Program-made: the position numbers and the translations under genes | Shown: in pieces, positions 19,900 to 28,941 of the stretch | How the letters are laid out: each line of letters begins with the position of its first letter | Numbering within the stretch: the stretch's first letter is position 1 | The notes under the pieces: model-generated | Told to the model about the DNA's origin: nothing | Database searches by the model: none | What the model saw: only the letters and a program-made list of their open reading frames with translations | Assembly: GCA_029945625.1 (NCBI GenBank) | Contig: JAQSCW010000002.1 | Location: forward strand, 1 to 64,000 | DNA length: 64,000 nt | Direction: 5' to 3' | Source: a bacterium | GTDB taxonomy: Bacteria > Bacteroidota > Bacteroidia > B-17B0 > Aurantibacillaceae

Positions 19900-20727
19900 T
19901 TAGAAGCCGGTACCAAAATCCATCATGTTTCCTCGTTCCATGGGCTGGATGGTCATAACGGGAATGTTACTGATGTCAACAATCTTCTGCGAATCGGTCC
20001 CTTTGAAGAATCCTTTCACCCCAAGACTTTTTTCACTCATGATCATGATCAAATCGGCTTCGATTTTATTTGCATATTCCACCACCGTTGTCGCAATATC
20101 TTTGGTTGGAACGGATTTATTGGTACAAGAAATCCCTCTGCTTTTTACATATTGTTTCACTTGGTAGGCATACGCAAGTAATTTGTTCTCATACACCGCA
20201 TCATCGGCATCAAAAACTCCTATGATACGGATGCTTGCCCCAAAATACTGTGCAAATTGAATGGCCACATCGGTCTTCTCGCGGGTTTCGGGTGAAAGGT
20301 CGAGCGGTAGGAGGATATTCTCACACCCGTCGCGGTGATCGTTGCCCCGAATGGTAATTACCGGACAAGGGGCTTTTCGCACCAGTTTGCTGGCACTTCG
20401 TCCCACGATTTGGCTGAATTTCATGTGGCTTTCGAGACCGGCAATAATAAGGGTAGCATGCATCTCCTCAGCAACTTTGTCGACCAGGGCATAAATGTCT
20501 CCCTTTCGGCTCATGTAGTCGGTTGGAACTCCGCTTTCCTTCTCGGTCTGTTTGGCCAATTTGGTAAGGGCTTCAAAGCTTTCGTCGCCCTTTTTATCAA
20601 AGGCATTTAACAGAATGATCTTTGAGTGCGTATATTTTGCCAGATTATACGATTGTTTGATCGCAAAAAGTGACTGTTTAGAAAAGTCGATGGGAATAAG
20701 AATGATCCCTCTCTCTTTTATTTGCAT
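19900..20727 (-). CDS. Universal stress protein, two tandem UspA domains
   Basis: About 275 residues made of two UspA folds. The first starts with GIILIPIDFSKQSLFAIKQS and ends with the ATP-site-like GRSASKLVRKAPCPVITI; the second has NILLPLDLSPETREKT and ends with SNIPVMTI. I chose the ATG at 20727 because a -7 box lies at 20755-20748 on this strand, which would exclude an in-frame start at 20793. The second domain lacks the full G-2x-G-9x-G nucleotide motif (it reads GTDSQKIVDISN). The role is in stress survival, mechanism unknown. It ends two bases from the stop of the convergent DUF4835 gene. Confidence 0.88.
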   Translation of the reverse strand: MQIKERGIILIPIDFSKQSLFAIKQSYNLAKYTHSKIILLNAFDKKGDESFEALTKLAKQTEKESGVPTDYMSRKGDIYALVDKVAEEMHATLIIAGLESHMKFSQIVGRSASKLVRKAPCPVITIRGNDHRDGCENILLPLDLSPETREKTDVAIQFAQYFGASIRIIGVFDADDAVYENKLLAYAYQVKQYVKSRGISCTNKSVPTKDIATTVVEYANKIEADLIMIMSEKSLGVKGFFKGTDSQKIVDISNIPVMTIQPMERGNMMDFGTGF

Positions 20728-20747
20728 AGATGTAATAGTTGAAGCAA

Positions 20748-20755
20748 CAAAAGTA
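20748..20755 (-). promoter_or_regulatory. -7 element of the universal stress protein gene
   Basis: On the minus strand, TACTTTTG matches TAnnTTTG and lies about 20 bases upstream of the ATG at 20727. No clear -33 element is visible. Confidence 0.45.
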
Positions 20756-20805
20756 GCGATTTTTGCGACTAGGCGAAGCTTAAAATTTAACAAATTAAGC
20801 CATTT

Positions 20806-20837
20806 TTTGATAATACCGGATTAATAGCTTATATTTG
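20806..20837 (+). promoter_or_regulatory. Bacteroidota-type promoter of rpsP
   Basis: TTTG at 20806-20809, a 20-base spacer, then TATATTTG at 20830-20837: a full consensus match. The leader to the ATG at 20910 is about 67 bases, A-rich, and could carry translational control, but I see no recognisable ribosomal-protein leader structure. Confidence 0.8.
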
Positions 20838-20909
20838 CAGCCTTAAATTTTAACAAAGAGGCCTTATTCGTAAGACTTCATTACTAATAAAAATAAAAAA
20901 ACAAACAAC

Positions 20910-21464
20910 ATGGCAGTAAAGATTAGACTCCAAAGATTTGGTAAGAAAGACGCAGCTTTCTTTCATTTGGTAGTTGCGGATGGTCGAGCACCACGCGATG
21001 GAAAATTCATTGAAAAATTAGGCACGTATAATCCTAATTCAAACCCGGCTACTATTGAGCTGAACTTCGATTCAACCTTAGATTGGTTGATGAAAGGGGC
21101 ACAACCAACCGACACCTGTCGCGCGATTTTATCGTACAAAGGTGTTATGATGAAAAAGCACCTGGTTGAAGGGATGAAAAAAGGAGCCTTAACAGAAGCG
21201 CAAGTTGAACAAAAGTTCAGCAAGTGGTTAGAAGAAAAATCTGGAAAGATTCTTGGTAAGCACGATCGTTTAAGCACCGATGCCACCGAAAAAGCAAGCA
21301 AGCGCCATAAAGCAGAATCGGCCGCGAAAGAAGCAAAAGCTGAAAAACTAGCTGCAAAGTTAGCTGAGAAAGAAGCACATGCTCACGCTGCACGTGAAGC
21401 GGCATTGGCAAGCGCGGAAGCAAAAGCAGCCGAAACTCCTGCAAGCGACGAAGCTGCCGGTTAA
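20910..21464 (+). CDS. rpsP: 30S ribosomal protein S16 with extended C-terminus
   Basis: A 184-residue protein. The first 80 or so residues are canonical S16: VKIRLQRFGKKDAAFFHLVV, then DGKFIEKLGTYNPN and DWLMKGAQPTDTCRAILS. Beyond residue about 115 it has a low-complexity Ala/Lys/Glu tail, seen in many Bacteroidota but absent from E. coli S16 (82 residues). The usual partners rimM, trmD and rplS are not adjacent here. Own promoter upstream and own terminator downstream make it monocistronic. Confidence 0.97.
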   Translation: MAVKIRLQRFGKKDAAFFHLVVADGRAPRDGKFIEKLGTYNPNSNPATIELNFDSTLDWLMKGAQPTDTCRAILSYKGVMMKKHLVEGMKKGALTEAQVEQKFSKWLEEKSGKILGKHDRLSTDATEKASKRHKAESAAKEAKAEKLAAKLAEKEAHAHAAREAALASAEAKAAETPASDEAAG

Positions 21465-21486
21465 TAATACCTTTTAAATGTTAATG

Positions 21487-21516
21487 AAACCGTTCCAAAT
21501 TTGGGACGGTTTTTTT
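21487..21516 (+). terminator. Intrinsic terminator of rpsP
   Basis: AAACCGTTCC (21487-21496), a 6-base loop and GGGACGGTTT (21503-21512) form a stem with one G-U pair, followed by Ts. The next gene starts only 15 bases later. Confidence 0.88.
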
Positions 21517-21530
21517 GTTATTTTGCGCCC

Positions 21531-22379
21531 ATGTACGTGCTCATTGCCGATAGCGGATCAACCAAAACTGATTGGATCCTTTTAAATGGCTCAAAAGTCA
21601 TCAAACAGCTAAAAACAATAGGATTTAATCCCTACTTTCAAAGTAAAGATCAGGTTAGTCTTGAGATTCTCAACAGCTTAAAACCGCAACTCAGTGCCGA
21701 ACTGAGCCATATCGAGCAGGTGTATTATTATGGGGCAGGTTGTTCTACCCCCGAAAATTGCCAACTCATTGAAGATGCTATCGCGATTACCCTTAACGTG
21801 CCGAAAATAAATGTCTCGCACGACTTGTTGGCGGCGGCGAGAGCCCTTTGCGGAAGAGAGTGGGGCATAGCAGCCATTTTGGGAACCGGCAGCAACAGTT
21901 GTTTATATAATGGCAGGGAGATTCTTGAAAATGTACCCTCCACAGGATATCTCTGGAGTGATTATGGTGGAGGTTCACAAATTGGTAAATACTTTATTAA
22001 GGAATATTTTGAAGGCACTCTTCCTCTTGATTTACAACAAGCCTTTGAAAAGGCGGGCTATAGCAGGGAAGTGATCCTTCAGAATGTGTACAAAAAAAGT
22101 GTGCCGGGTAAATACCTTGCTTCTGTAAGCCTCTTCACGTGTGAGCACATCCAGCACCCCGCCGTGGTAAAAATACTGGAGTCCTGTTTCGATTCCTTTT
22201 TTGTGCAACAAATAGATAAATACTCGCATTCAAAGAACTACAAAGTACATACCGTTGGTTCAGTGGGATATGTGTATAAGGACCTGATAGCGAAAGTGGC
22301 GGCCAAACACGGGTATGAGATGGGCAATGTGATTAAATCACCCATTGAAGGACTTATTGCTTATCACGCAAAATCATAA
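21531..22379 (+). CDS. BadF/BadG/BcrA/BcrD-type ATPase, N-acetylglucosamine-kinase-like
   Basis: A 282-residue kinase of the actin/hexokinase/Hsp70 fold. The phosphate-1 loop is ADSGSTKTDW, close to the start; GAGCSTPEN and GTGSNSCLYN provide the second phosphate and adenosine loops. Relatives phosphorylate N-acetylglucosamine, so a role in cell-wall amino-sugar recycling is plausible but not shown. I chose the ATG at 21531 over a TTG at 21501 because the latter lies inside the rpsP terminator. A partial -7 (TATTTTG at 21519-21525) lies just upstream, which would give a nearly leaderless message. Confidence 0.87.
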   Translation: MYVLIADSGSTKTDWILLNGSKVIKQLKTIGFNPYFQSKDQVSLEILNSLKPQLSAELSHIEQVYYYGAGCSTPENCQLIEDAIAITLNVPKINVSHDLLAAARALCGREWGIAAILGTGSNSCLYNGREILENVPSTGYLWSDYGGGSQIGKYFIKEYFEGTLPLDLQQAFEKAGYSREVILQNVYKKSVPGKYLASVSLFTCEHIQHPAVVKILESCFDSFFVQQIDKYSHSKNYKVHTVGSVGYVYKDLIAKVAAKHGYEMGNVIKSPIEGLIAYHAKS

Positions 22380-22387
22380 ACCCTGAA

Positions 22388-23833
22388 ATGAAAAAGAAAT
22401 TACTGTTACTGAGTTTTATTGAAGGTGCGGCAGTAATGGCAGCTGAACTGTGTGGGGCAAAACTTTTGGCACCAATTTTTGGCAGTAGTTTAGTTGTTTG
22501 GGCCTCGGTGATGGGAATAACACTTGCTGCTTTGGCTGCAGGTTATTTCTTTGGCGGCCGAATTAGTCACCAAACAAAAAACCACCGGCAGACCTTGTTT
22601 CGAATTTTAGCCGGAGCTGCTTTATTCATAACTCTGATGCCGGTATTAAGCTATTACCTTGTACCGAGAATCTCCTATCTTCCTTTTTTAAGCGGAGTGG
22701 TGCTGAGCACTTTTAGCATTTTATTTTTTCCGATTTTTTTCTTGGGAGCCGCTTCGCCCTTATTTATAGTATTGCAAACCCATAAGGAAACAGAAGCTGG
22801 TCGCGTGAGTGGCACTGTATATGCAGTTTCTACGGCAGGGGGCATACTCGCCACCTTCTTGTGTGGTTTCTTCATTATTCCGGTATTTGGATTGAGCCAG
22901 TGTTTGATTTTTTTTGGAAGCCTGTTATTGCTTACAAATTTTTTAGTGTTCCGCAGCGTTAAAGTGCTGCATTTGTTTTTTTTTGTACTTTTTGTTTATT
23001 TGAACTTTCAGTTTATTTCTAAAAGTTCAGGAACTTTATTTTCATCCGACAGTATTCAGGGGCATTTGGAGGTGCAAGATGTGGCGAGAGGGGCGGATTC
23101 GGTTCGTCTGTTAACAATAAACGACATCATTCAGTCGGAAATGAATGTGCAAACCCATCGTTCGGTTTCGGCTTATGTTCGCTTACTCGATTCACTTGTT
23201 CCAAATTCGATAATGACAGGAAATGCACTGGTGCTTGGACTCGGCGCAGGTTTAACGGCCAATATGGTGGTGGAAAAAAATTACAGTACGGATGGTGTGG
23301 AGTTCGACGATCGCATCATAGAATCTGCCAAGCACTATTTTTACTTGAATAAAAACGTAAACACGACACATGCCGATGCCCGATTTTTTTTGAATTCTTG
23401 TACGAAGAAATATGATATTGTGTTGGCCGATTTGTTTAAAGCCGAAGAACAACCCTCCCATGTACTCACGCTTGAGAGTTTAACAGCGCTGAAAAAGAAT
23501 TTACAGGAGGGGGCCATCGTATTAGTGAGCTGGCACGGATACCTCAGTGAAGAGAAGGGTAGGGGCAGTGTTATTTTAGTCAATACTTTTGTGAAGGCAG
23601 GTTATTTTGTAAAACTCTGTGCCATGTCGCACGACGAACGTTTTCGAAATATTGTGTTCGTTGCTTCCCTAAACAAACTTCCTGAATTACCTTTTGAACT
23701 TCATGAAGAGATGGCCAAGATTGATTTAATTAATACCGACGATGCACCACGCCTGGAGAAATATAATGCGGAGGCAAATAAGGCTTGGAGGACTCAGTAT
23801 TTGAGATACTACCAAAATGCGGCAGTGAACTGA
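22388..23833 (+). CDS. Membrane-anchored spermidine synthase-like protein (fused MFS/SpeE type)
   Basis: A 481-residue protein in two parts. Residues 1-215 form about seven membrane helices that begin with SFIEGAAVMAAELCGAKLLAP, a sequence typical of the membrane part of these fusions. Residues from about 220 onward form a Rossmann methyltransferase fold resembling polyamine aminopropyltransferases, with VLGLGAGLTANMV as the nucleotide-binding loop, GVEFDDRIIE as the acidic ribose-binding strand and YDIVLADLF. Whether it makes spermidine is uncertain because the gatekeeping aspartates are not obvious. It begins nine bases after the kinase gene and probably shares its transcript. Confidence 0.85.
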   Translation: MKKKLLLLSFIEGAAVMAAELCGAKLLAPIFGSSLVVWASVMGITLAALAAGYFFGGRISHQTKNHRQTLFRILAGAALFITLMPVLSYYLVPRISYLPFLSGVVLSTFSILFFPIFFLGAASPLFIVLQTHKETEAGRVSGTVYAVSTAGGILATFLCGFFIIPVFGLSQCLIFFGSLLLLTNFLVFRSVKVLHLFFFVLFVYLNFQFISKSSGTLFSSDSIQGHLEVQDVARGADSVRLLTINDIIQSEMNVQTHRSVSAYVRLLDSLVPNSIMTGNALVLGLGAGLTANMVVEKNYSTDGVEFDDRIIESAKHYFYLNKNVNTTHADARFFLNSCTKKYDIVLADLFKAEEQPSHVLTLESLTALKKNLQEGAIVLVSWHGYLSEEKGRGSVILVNTFVKAGYFVKLCAMSHDERFRNIVFVASLNKLPELPFELHEEMAKIDLINTDDAPRLEKYNAEANKAWRTQYLRYYQNAAVN

Positions 23834-23859
23834 ATGTCTTAATTAATACTTCAGACATC

Positions 23860-26208
23860 TTATTCAATAAGCAGTTTACCCCCGTCGAATTTATGATCTT
23901 GAATAATTCGGTAGGTATAGACCCCCCTTGATAGGCCCGTTCTGAGAACATTGTTTTCAGAGTTTAATTTTGTTTCAAAAACCATTTGACCCAGGCAATT
24001 GTAGATCTCGAATGTAAGTGGATCCTTATTTATATATGGTAATTCAATATTGATTACGGCTTGGCTGGGGTTTGGATAAATCTTGTGTTCAATATCCAAT
24101 TGATATTCGGGGATGCTAACGCAAGATTCTCCTGAAATTACGGATATCATTATAGATGCCGAATTGGCGCAGCCATTAAGATCAGATCCGGTCACAGTAA
24201 CTGTCTTGTTACCGGTTGATGACGTTGTATAAATTATCGTGGAATTGATGACGCCATTCATCCAGGTATAAGATGCAGCACCAGAAGCACTTAAAGTGGT
24301 AGTACCATTTGGTGAATTATTAAACCTGCAGATCATTGTTCTAGTTGCTGCGACATTCAAAATTGGCAAAGAAAGAACCGTTATGGTTTTTGTGGCACTG
24401 CTCTGGCACCCTGCCGTGCTTGTGCCAATTACAGTAGCCACATATACTGTACTTGTGGGGACAACAGAGATAGTGAGGCTGGTTGCGGTAGTATTCCAGG
24501 TATAGGTAGTCGCCCCTGATGCACTTAAAGTAATACTTGAACCCGAGCAAACCTGGTTGGTACCAGTAATAGTTATGCTTGGATTAGGGCTTACAGTAAG
24601 GGTCACTGCTAGTCTTGGCTTTAGCAGGCAAGCAGCTTGTGCAAAGTAGGGGTAAAGAGTTGGGGAATTAACAGCAACAAGCGGCGGTGTTGTATAAGTG
24701 CTCCCTGTTGCGATAGAAAGAGTACCGGTTGAACTTTGATACCATACAATTGCAGAAAAGGTATTTGCTATTGATAAAGTTGCCGAATAACTGCTACAGA
24801 GATTTGCGGAAGGAAATGCTGCAATACTATCTGCACTTAGGTTAGCGTCGTAGCGCCATAAATCGTTTAGGTGATCAATAGAAGGACTGGCAGCATCGAA
24901 ACCCTCGCCCCCAAAGAGCCAAAACTTCCCTTTGGTATCACGCCAAAAACTACTGTACATTCTTGAACCCGGATTATTTAGTGGCGCTGCAATACCCTGA
25001 GTCCCGTAAACTCCGGATTGATTCGGAAAAATGCTGCCTTTCATCCAGGTCCACTGTGCGCTACAAGGATCATACCTAAACAAATCGTTGAGCGAATTCA
25101 ACGTACTGGCCGCCCAGCCCGTTCCTCCCGCGAGCCAGAAATTGCCTGAAAGATCTTGCCAGCATGCTGAAGCAAATCGTCCACCCGGCATGGTGGTAGA
25201 GGTGGGCACACCTATGGGTCCGTAAGTACTCAACTGATTGGCGACATTTGCTCCGCCAATCCAGGTCCAGGTATTACCTGTTATATCGTAGCGCCACAAA
25301 TCATTAAAATAACCTGCGCCGCGACCACCAAATAAATAAAGGCTTCCCTGAGTGCCTTTCCAGTAGGAAGGAAACTCTTTGGCACCGGGATAATTTGAAG
25401 GAGAAGGAATATTTATGGTTCCGAAAGATCCGGCTTGTCCGGCAGTATTACTACCATTAATCCAGGTCCATTGATTTGAACTAATGTTGTATTTCCAAAG
25501 GTCATTTAAAAAATTTCCGGGTCCGGTGGCTGCATAACCCCTTCCGCCAAACATCCAAAGATCACCTGTATCGTCAACCCATGGAGCAGCACCAAAGCGG
25601 GCACCCGGATCGTTAGTAATTGTGGGCACGCCAAGAATTCCGTAAAAACCATTCTGATTGAGTGCTGTAAAGCCTCTTACCCATGTCCATTGATTTGTAG
25701 TGGGATTATATTTCCACAAATCAGATAATCTACCAAATGTAGATGTGGAAGAGAATCCATCGCCACCAAACATCCAAAAATTCCCGGAATTATCAACCCA
25801 ACACGTTGGAAATTCTCTTGCTCCCGGATTGTTGCTTGGCAAAGGCACACCAATAGTACCATAGGCACCGATTTGATTGGCCAGATTAGATCCCTTTATC
25901 CACGTCCATTGATTGGTAGAAAGATCATATTTCCAAAGATCGTTTAACCAACAAAGTGTATTTACAGAAGAGTAACCTTCTCCGCCAAATAACCACAGGT
26001 TCCCTGCTGCATCCACCCATTTGGCCGAGCCATGCCTTCCACCCGGATCATTAGTAGGGGAGGGTGTTCCCATTGTGCCATAATTGCCTGCCACCCCGCT
26101 TACATTACTTCCTCGCACCCAGGTATAGGATTGCGAAGAAACCGAAAAAGTAGAGAGTAAAAAAATAAAAAATAATTTTTGGGCTAATGAAAAAGTTCGA
26201 GGATTCAT
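23860..26208 (-). CDS. Kelch-like repeat T9SS type A secreted protein
   Basis: About 782 residues. I chose the ATG at 26208 because it precedes a clear signal peptide (FFIFLLSTFSVSSQS); an in-frame ATG at 26274 adds 22 residues that do not fit one. The mature N-terminal half consists of six repeats of roughly 70 residues, each with WTWxxGsN, YGTxGvP, NDPGaR, GNxWlFGG and LNDLWkY, a six-bladed kelch-type propeller. Ig/PKD-like linkers (about 510-700) follow. The end is a type A sorting domain with KIYPNPSQAVINIEL, YNCLGQMVFET and GVYTYRIIQ. It is likely secreted by the T9SS and involved in binding, ligand unknown. Confidence 0.88.
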   Translation of the reverse strand: MNPRTFSLAQKLFFIFLLSTFSVSSQSYTWVRGSNVSGVAGNYGTMGTPSPTNDPGGRHGSAKWVDAAGNLWLFGGEGYSSVNTLCWLNDLWKYDLSTNQWTWIKGSNLANQIGAYGTIGVPLPSNNPGAREFPTCWVDNSGNFWMFGGDGFSSTSTFGRLSDLWKYNPTTNQWTWVRGFTALNQNGFYGILGVPTITNDPGARFGAAPWVDDTGDLWMFGGRGYAATGPGNFLNDLWKYNISSNQWTWINGSNTAGQAGSFGTINIPSPSNYPGAKEFPSYWKGTQGSLYLFGGRGAGYFNDLWRYDITGNTWTWIGGANVANQLSTYGPIGVPTSTTMPGGRFASACWQDLSGNFWLAGGTGWAASTLNSLNDLFRYDPCSAQWTWMKGSIFPNQSGVYGTQGIAAPLNNPGSRMYSSFWRDTKGKFWLFGGEGFDAASPSIDHLNDLWRYDANLSADSIAAFPSANLCSSYSATLSIANTFSAIVWYQSSTGTLSIATGSTYTTPPLVAVNSPTLYPYFAQAACLLKPRLAVTLTVSPNPSITITGTNQVCSGSSITLSASGATTYTWNTTATSLTISVVPTSTVYVATVIGTSTAGCQSSATKTITVLSLPILNVAATRTMICRFNNSPNGTTTLSASGAASYTWMNGVINSTIIYTTSSTGNKTVTVTGSDLNGCANSASIMISVISGESCVSIPEYQLDIEHKIYPNPSQAVINIELPYINKDPLTFEIYNCLGQMVFETKLNSENNVLRTGLSRGVYTYRIIQDHKFDGGKLLIE

Positions 26209-26412
26209 TCTCAGGGAATTTAGTACACTAAATTTATAAATAAAATTCGACTTCTTGACGTAATATGCGTTCAAACATCAAGTTTCGCAGCGCATTCGCT
26301 TAAACTACCCGTTAGCATGCAACAACAGCAATTCGGACCCCGTTTCTAATCGCCTTTTTAATTTAGAGTCTTAGCTTTTTTTTCCTAGTTTTACAATCTA
26401 GTTTAGAACCAC

Positions 26413-27117
26413 ATGACCAACTTAAAACAGCTGCTGTTTCTCTTTATTATTTTGATCACTCTGCAACTTCAGGCTCAGGATGTGGGCAGGGTGGTGATTA
26501 AGAATGCCAGCGATAATTTTCCAAAATTCATAGTTTCTCTTAATGGCATTCGGGCCAGTAATGATTACAACTCATCGGCTACTTATGATTTTTTGGATGA
26601 ATACAATTACAAGATCAATATTTTGCAGGCAGGTTCACGTACCACGCTCTCATTTATGGTATACAGTGCGCCCAATTTTATATCCACCTATGTGATTGAC
26701 AAAGACAAATACGGAAACTATTTATTTAGTCTTGCCAGTAAAGTGCTGATGGTTGATTCTACCGCGGGCGCCTCAAAGCCTTCAAGTACTGCCGTTGCGG
26801 GCAAGACAGCTGCTGTGGCAACAGGTACCGTGATTGAAGAGGGGGAATATTTTGAGATTGTAAAAACCCTCAAAAAGGAAGCGAATGAAAAGAACCGTTT
26901 AGACCTATCGATGACGTTTTTTGCCGACAAATGGTTTTTAGCGAGTATGGTGAAAGATGCCTTGAAGATGTTTGGGCAGGAGAAATCACGTGTCACGTTT
27001 GCGAAATTTGCCTATCCGCGTACCGTTGATAAGAAGAACTACTTTAAGGTATTTGATTCGTTAACTCTAAGCAATTCGAAAAAGGAAATGAACGAATTTA
27101 TTAAGGCCAATCCCTGA
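26413..27117 (+). CDS. DUF4476 domain protein, secreted or periplasmic
   Basis: A 234-residue protein with a signal peptide (about 1-21, LQLQAQ). Residues 145-230 match DUF4476, with IVKTLKKEANEKNRLDLSM, VKDALKMFG and RVTFAKFAYPRTVDKKNYFKV. The N-terminal half is a small beta-rich domain, and an Ala/Ser/Thr linker (about 118-138) joins the two. The function of DUF4476 is unknown. It converges on the response regulator gene, with five bases between the stops. Confidence 0.83.
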   Translation: MTNLKQLLFLFIILITLQLQAQDVGRVVIKNASDNFPKFIVSLNGIRASNDYNSSATYDFLDEYNYKINILQAGSRTTLSFMVYSAPNFISTYVIDKDKYGNYLFSLASKVLMVDSTAGASKPSSTAVAGKTAAVATGTVIEEGEYFEIVKTLKKEANEKNRLDLSMTFFADKWFLASMVKDALKMFGQEKSRVTFAKFAYPRTVDKKNYFKVFDSLTLSNSKKEMNEFIKANP

Positions 27118-27122
27118 GTGGC

Positions 27123-27815
27123 CTAGGCTGTAAATTTGTATCCCACGCCCCGGATGGAATGGAAATGAAGAGGTTCCTTGGGATTTCGCTCGAAATATTT
27201 TCTGAAATTAAGGATGTAATTGTCAATTGTTCGTGAGGAGGCATTTTCATTCACATCCCACAATTCCTGAATAATCTCATCACGGGAGATCGCTTTATTT
27301 TTATTCACCGTAAGGAGTTCCAGAAGTCCGATTTCACGTTTCGACAATGTGATCACTTTTCCATCAACATCTTTGGCGGTGAAGGTCTGAAAATTGATCT
27401 CACAATTTCCGAATCTGCAAACGGGTTCGGGTTCCTTTTGGGAACGTTTTAATAAATTACTGACCCTCAACAGTAACTCTTCCAAATCAAACGGTTTGGT
27501 GATATAATCGTCGGCACCCAATTTTAGTCCGCCAATTTTATCGACTATTTGGTTTTTTGCGGTGAGAAAAATTACCGGCACATCCGGTTTTTTGTATTTA
27601 AATTCTTTGCACAATTCAAAGCCATTGATGTCGGGCAGCATCACGTCGAGCAGTACCAGATCAAAATTTCCCTCATTACTTAAGAACGCGCTCATGGCTT
27701 CGCTACCACTGCGAGCCAGGGTAACCAGGTAATTTTCGAGGCGAAAATTGAGTGCCAGTGTTTCGGAAAGACTTAGTTCATCTTCAACAATAAATATATG
27801 GTGTTGCCGTGACAT
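27123..27815 (-). CDS. OmpR/PhoB-family response regulator
   Basis: A 230-residue two-domain regulator. The receiver has the acidic pair Glu11-Asp12, the phospho-acceptor Asp57 in LLDVMLPD, Thr85 in FLTAK and Lys107 in YITKPFD. The C-terminal winged helix (about 135-230) includes LSKREIGLLELL, SRDEIIQELWD, SRTIDNYILNFRKYF and the wing SIRGVGYKF. No histidine kinase gene is next to it, so it is an orphan in this window and its target genes are unknown. The ATG at 27815 is directly supported by the conserved start of the receiver. Confidence 0.95.
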   Translation of the reverse strand: MSRQHHIFIVEDELSLSETLALNFRLENYLVTLARSGSEAMSAFLSNEGNFDLVLLDVMLPDINGFELCKEFKYKKPDVPVIFLTAKNQIVDKIGGLKLGADDYITKPFDLEELLLRVSNLLKRSQKEPEPVCRFGNCEINFQTFTAKDVDGKVITLSKREIGLLELLTVNKNKAISRDEIIQELWDVNENASSRTIDNYILNFRKYFERNPKEPLHFHSIRGVGYKFTA

Positions 27816-27885
27816 GTTTTTTCTGATTGCTGTAAAGATAAGTTTATTTCAAATCATTGACATGAGGTGCAACTGAAAGAAATGT

Positions 27886-27893
27886 TATTTTTG
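27886..27893 (+). promoter_or_regulatory. -7 element of rnhA
   Basis: TATTTTTG matches TAnnTTTG and lies 16 bases before the TTG start codon of rnhA. The nearest TTG upstream is 26 bases away, too far for a standard -33. Confidence 0.4.
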
Positions 27894-27909
27894 CAGAATC
27901 AAAATCCTG

Positions 27910-28377
27910 TTGAAACAAGAACTAAAAGTATATACTGATGGCAGTTGTCACACCCAGTTGCTACTGGGAGCTTGGGTGGCCATTCTACTAATTAACGAAG
28001 ATAAAATTATACTGAGTGGCCTCGAAAATAACACCAGTCATAACCGCATGGAATTATTAGCGGTAATCAAAGCACTTGCGCATCTAAAAAGGTTGAAACA
28101 TCTGCCGGCCAGGGTAGTTGTGTATTCCGACAGTCAGTATGTAGTAAGATTACCGGAACGAATGAAGAAACTGGAAGATCAAAAATTTCGAACAAGGGCG
28201 GGAAATGAGATTCAAAATGCCGATCTTGTGATGAATTTCAGAGAGAGCATCGCGGGTTTACCGGTAGAATTTATTAAGGTAAAAGCACATCAGAAAAACG
28301 GAGATCTCTTGAACAGGGAAGCTGATGTAATGGTGCGTAAAATGTTACGAAAGGAAATCGAGAGACGACATGAATGA
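27910..28377 (+). CDS. rnhA: Ribonuclease HI
   Basis: A 155-residue enzyme that cuts RNA in RNA-DNA hybrids. The four carboxylates of the active site are present: Asp10 (YTDGSC), Glu48 (HNRMELLAV), Asp74 (VYSDSQYV) and Asp139 (NREADVMV), with His127 in [10 protein letters not shown]. The usual glycine-rich loop after YTDGSC is shortened and altered to HTQLLLGAW. The start is TTG at 27910; no upstream ATG exists. It overlaps the next gene by eight bases. Confidence 0.92.
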   Translation: MKQELKVYTDGSCHTQLLLGAWVAILLINEDKIILSGLENNTSHNRMELLAVIKALAHLKRLKHLPARVVVYSDSQYVVRLPERMKKLEDQKFRTRAGNEIQNADLVMNFRESIAGLPVEFIKVKAHQKNGDLLNREADVMVRKMLRKEIERRHE

Positions 28378-28600
28378 GGAGAAACACAAAGACCCTTTGC
28401 ATGGGAAAACGCTTGAGATGGTAATTAATCACTTGGTGGAGTATTACGGCTGGGAGCATCTCGGGAATAAGATCCCAATTCGATGTTTTACTGAAAACCC
28501 CAGTATCAAATCGAGTCTCACGTTTTTGCGAAAAACGCCATGGGCACGTAAAAAGGTGGAGGAGCTCTTTTTGCGCGTAGCGGGAACGACTCGGAAATGA
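28370..28600 (+). CDS. VF530 (DUF2132) family small DNA-binding-like protein
   Basis: A 76-residue protein that is entirely the VF530 domain: [57 protein letters not shown]. Relatives have a compact helical fold proposed to bind DNA. It starts inside the rnhA gene (eight-base overlap), implying coupled translation. It converges with the next small gene, whose stop lies five bases away. Confidence 0.88.
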   Translation: MNEEKHKDPLHGKTLEMVINHLVEYYGWEHLGNKIPIRCFTENPSIKSSLTFLRKTPWARKKVEELFLRVAGTTRK

Positions 28601-28604
28601 AAAT

Positions 28605-28772
28605 CTATTTCTTATGCTTCTTTACAGCGGTCTTTTTAGCCGGAGCTTTTTCGGGCGCTGACTTAAGATTCATTGTAGTTTCCGGAGCAGATTCTTTAAT
28701 TTTCAAATGAGCCATGATCAGCTTCTGATTGGAGAGAATTTTCCGAAGTATTTCTTTTGATTCTTTTCCCAT
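28605..28772 (-). CDS. Small basic hypothetical protein
   Basis: About 55 residues from the ATG at 28772. The N-terminal half is a short amphipathic helix (KEILRKILSNQKLIMAHLKI) and the C-terminal end is a Lys/Ala/Pro-rich tail ending KKTAVKKHKK, which suggests nucleic-acid binding. An in-frame ATG at 28829 is possible, but the added residues look like leader sequence. I do not recognise the family. Confidence 0.45.
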   Translation of the reverse strand: MGKESKEILRKILSNQKLIMAHLKIKESAPETTMNLKSAPEKAPAKKTAVKKHKK

Positions 28773-28941
28773 ATTATTTTTTTGTCGAAAGTAACTAATT
28801 AGTTCAGTTGTTTTTGTGACAAAGATCACTTTCTGAGCTGATATAATGCGGTCGAGAAAGTGGACCCTGCTTTAAAGGCGGAGGAAAATACGCAGGGAAG
28901 TAGCAAACAAAAAAAGAAAAAAGGAGCCTAAACTAAAAAAG

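Noticed and set aside
20728-20793. Upstream ATG start for the universal stress protein
   Set aside because: It lies upstream of the -7 element at 20755-20748, so it could not be in the transcript from that promoter.
24600-26200. Periodic DNA repeats considered as a CRISPR or satellite array
   Set aside because: The period of about 210-220 bases corresponds to six 70-residue kelch-like protein repeats in one open frame.
28850-28910. CCCTGC ... GCAGGG pairing considered as a small RNA or riboswitch
   Set aside because: The 21-base interval lacks further pairing and there is no T-run or promoter nearby; it is probably chance.
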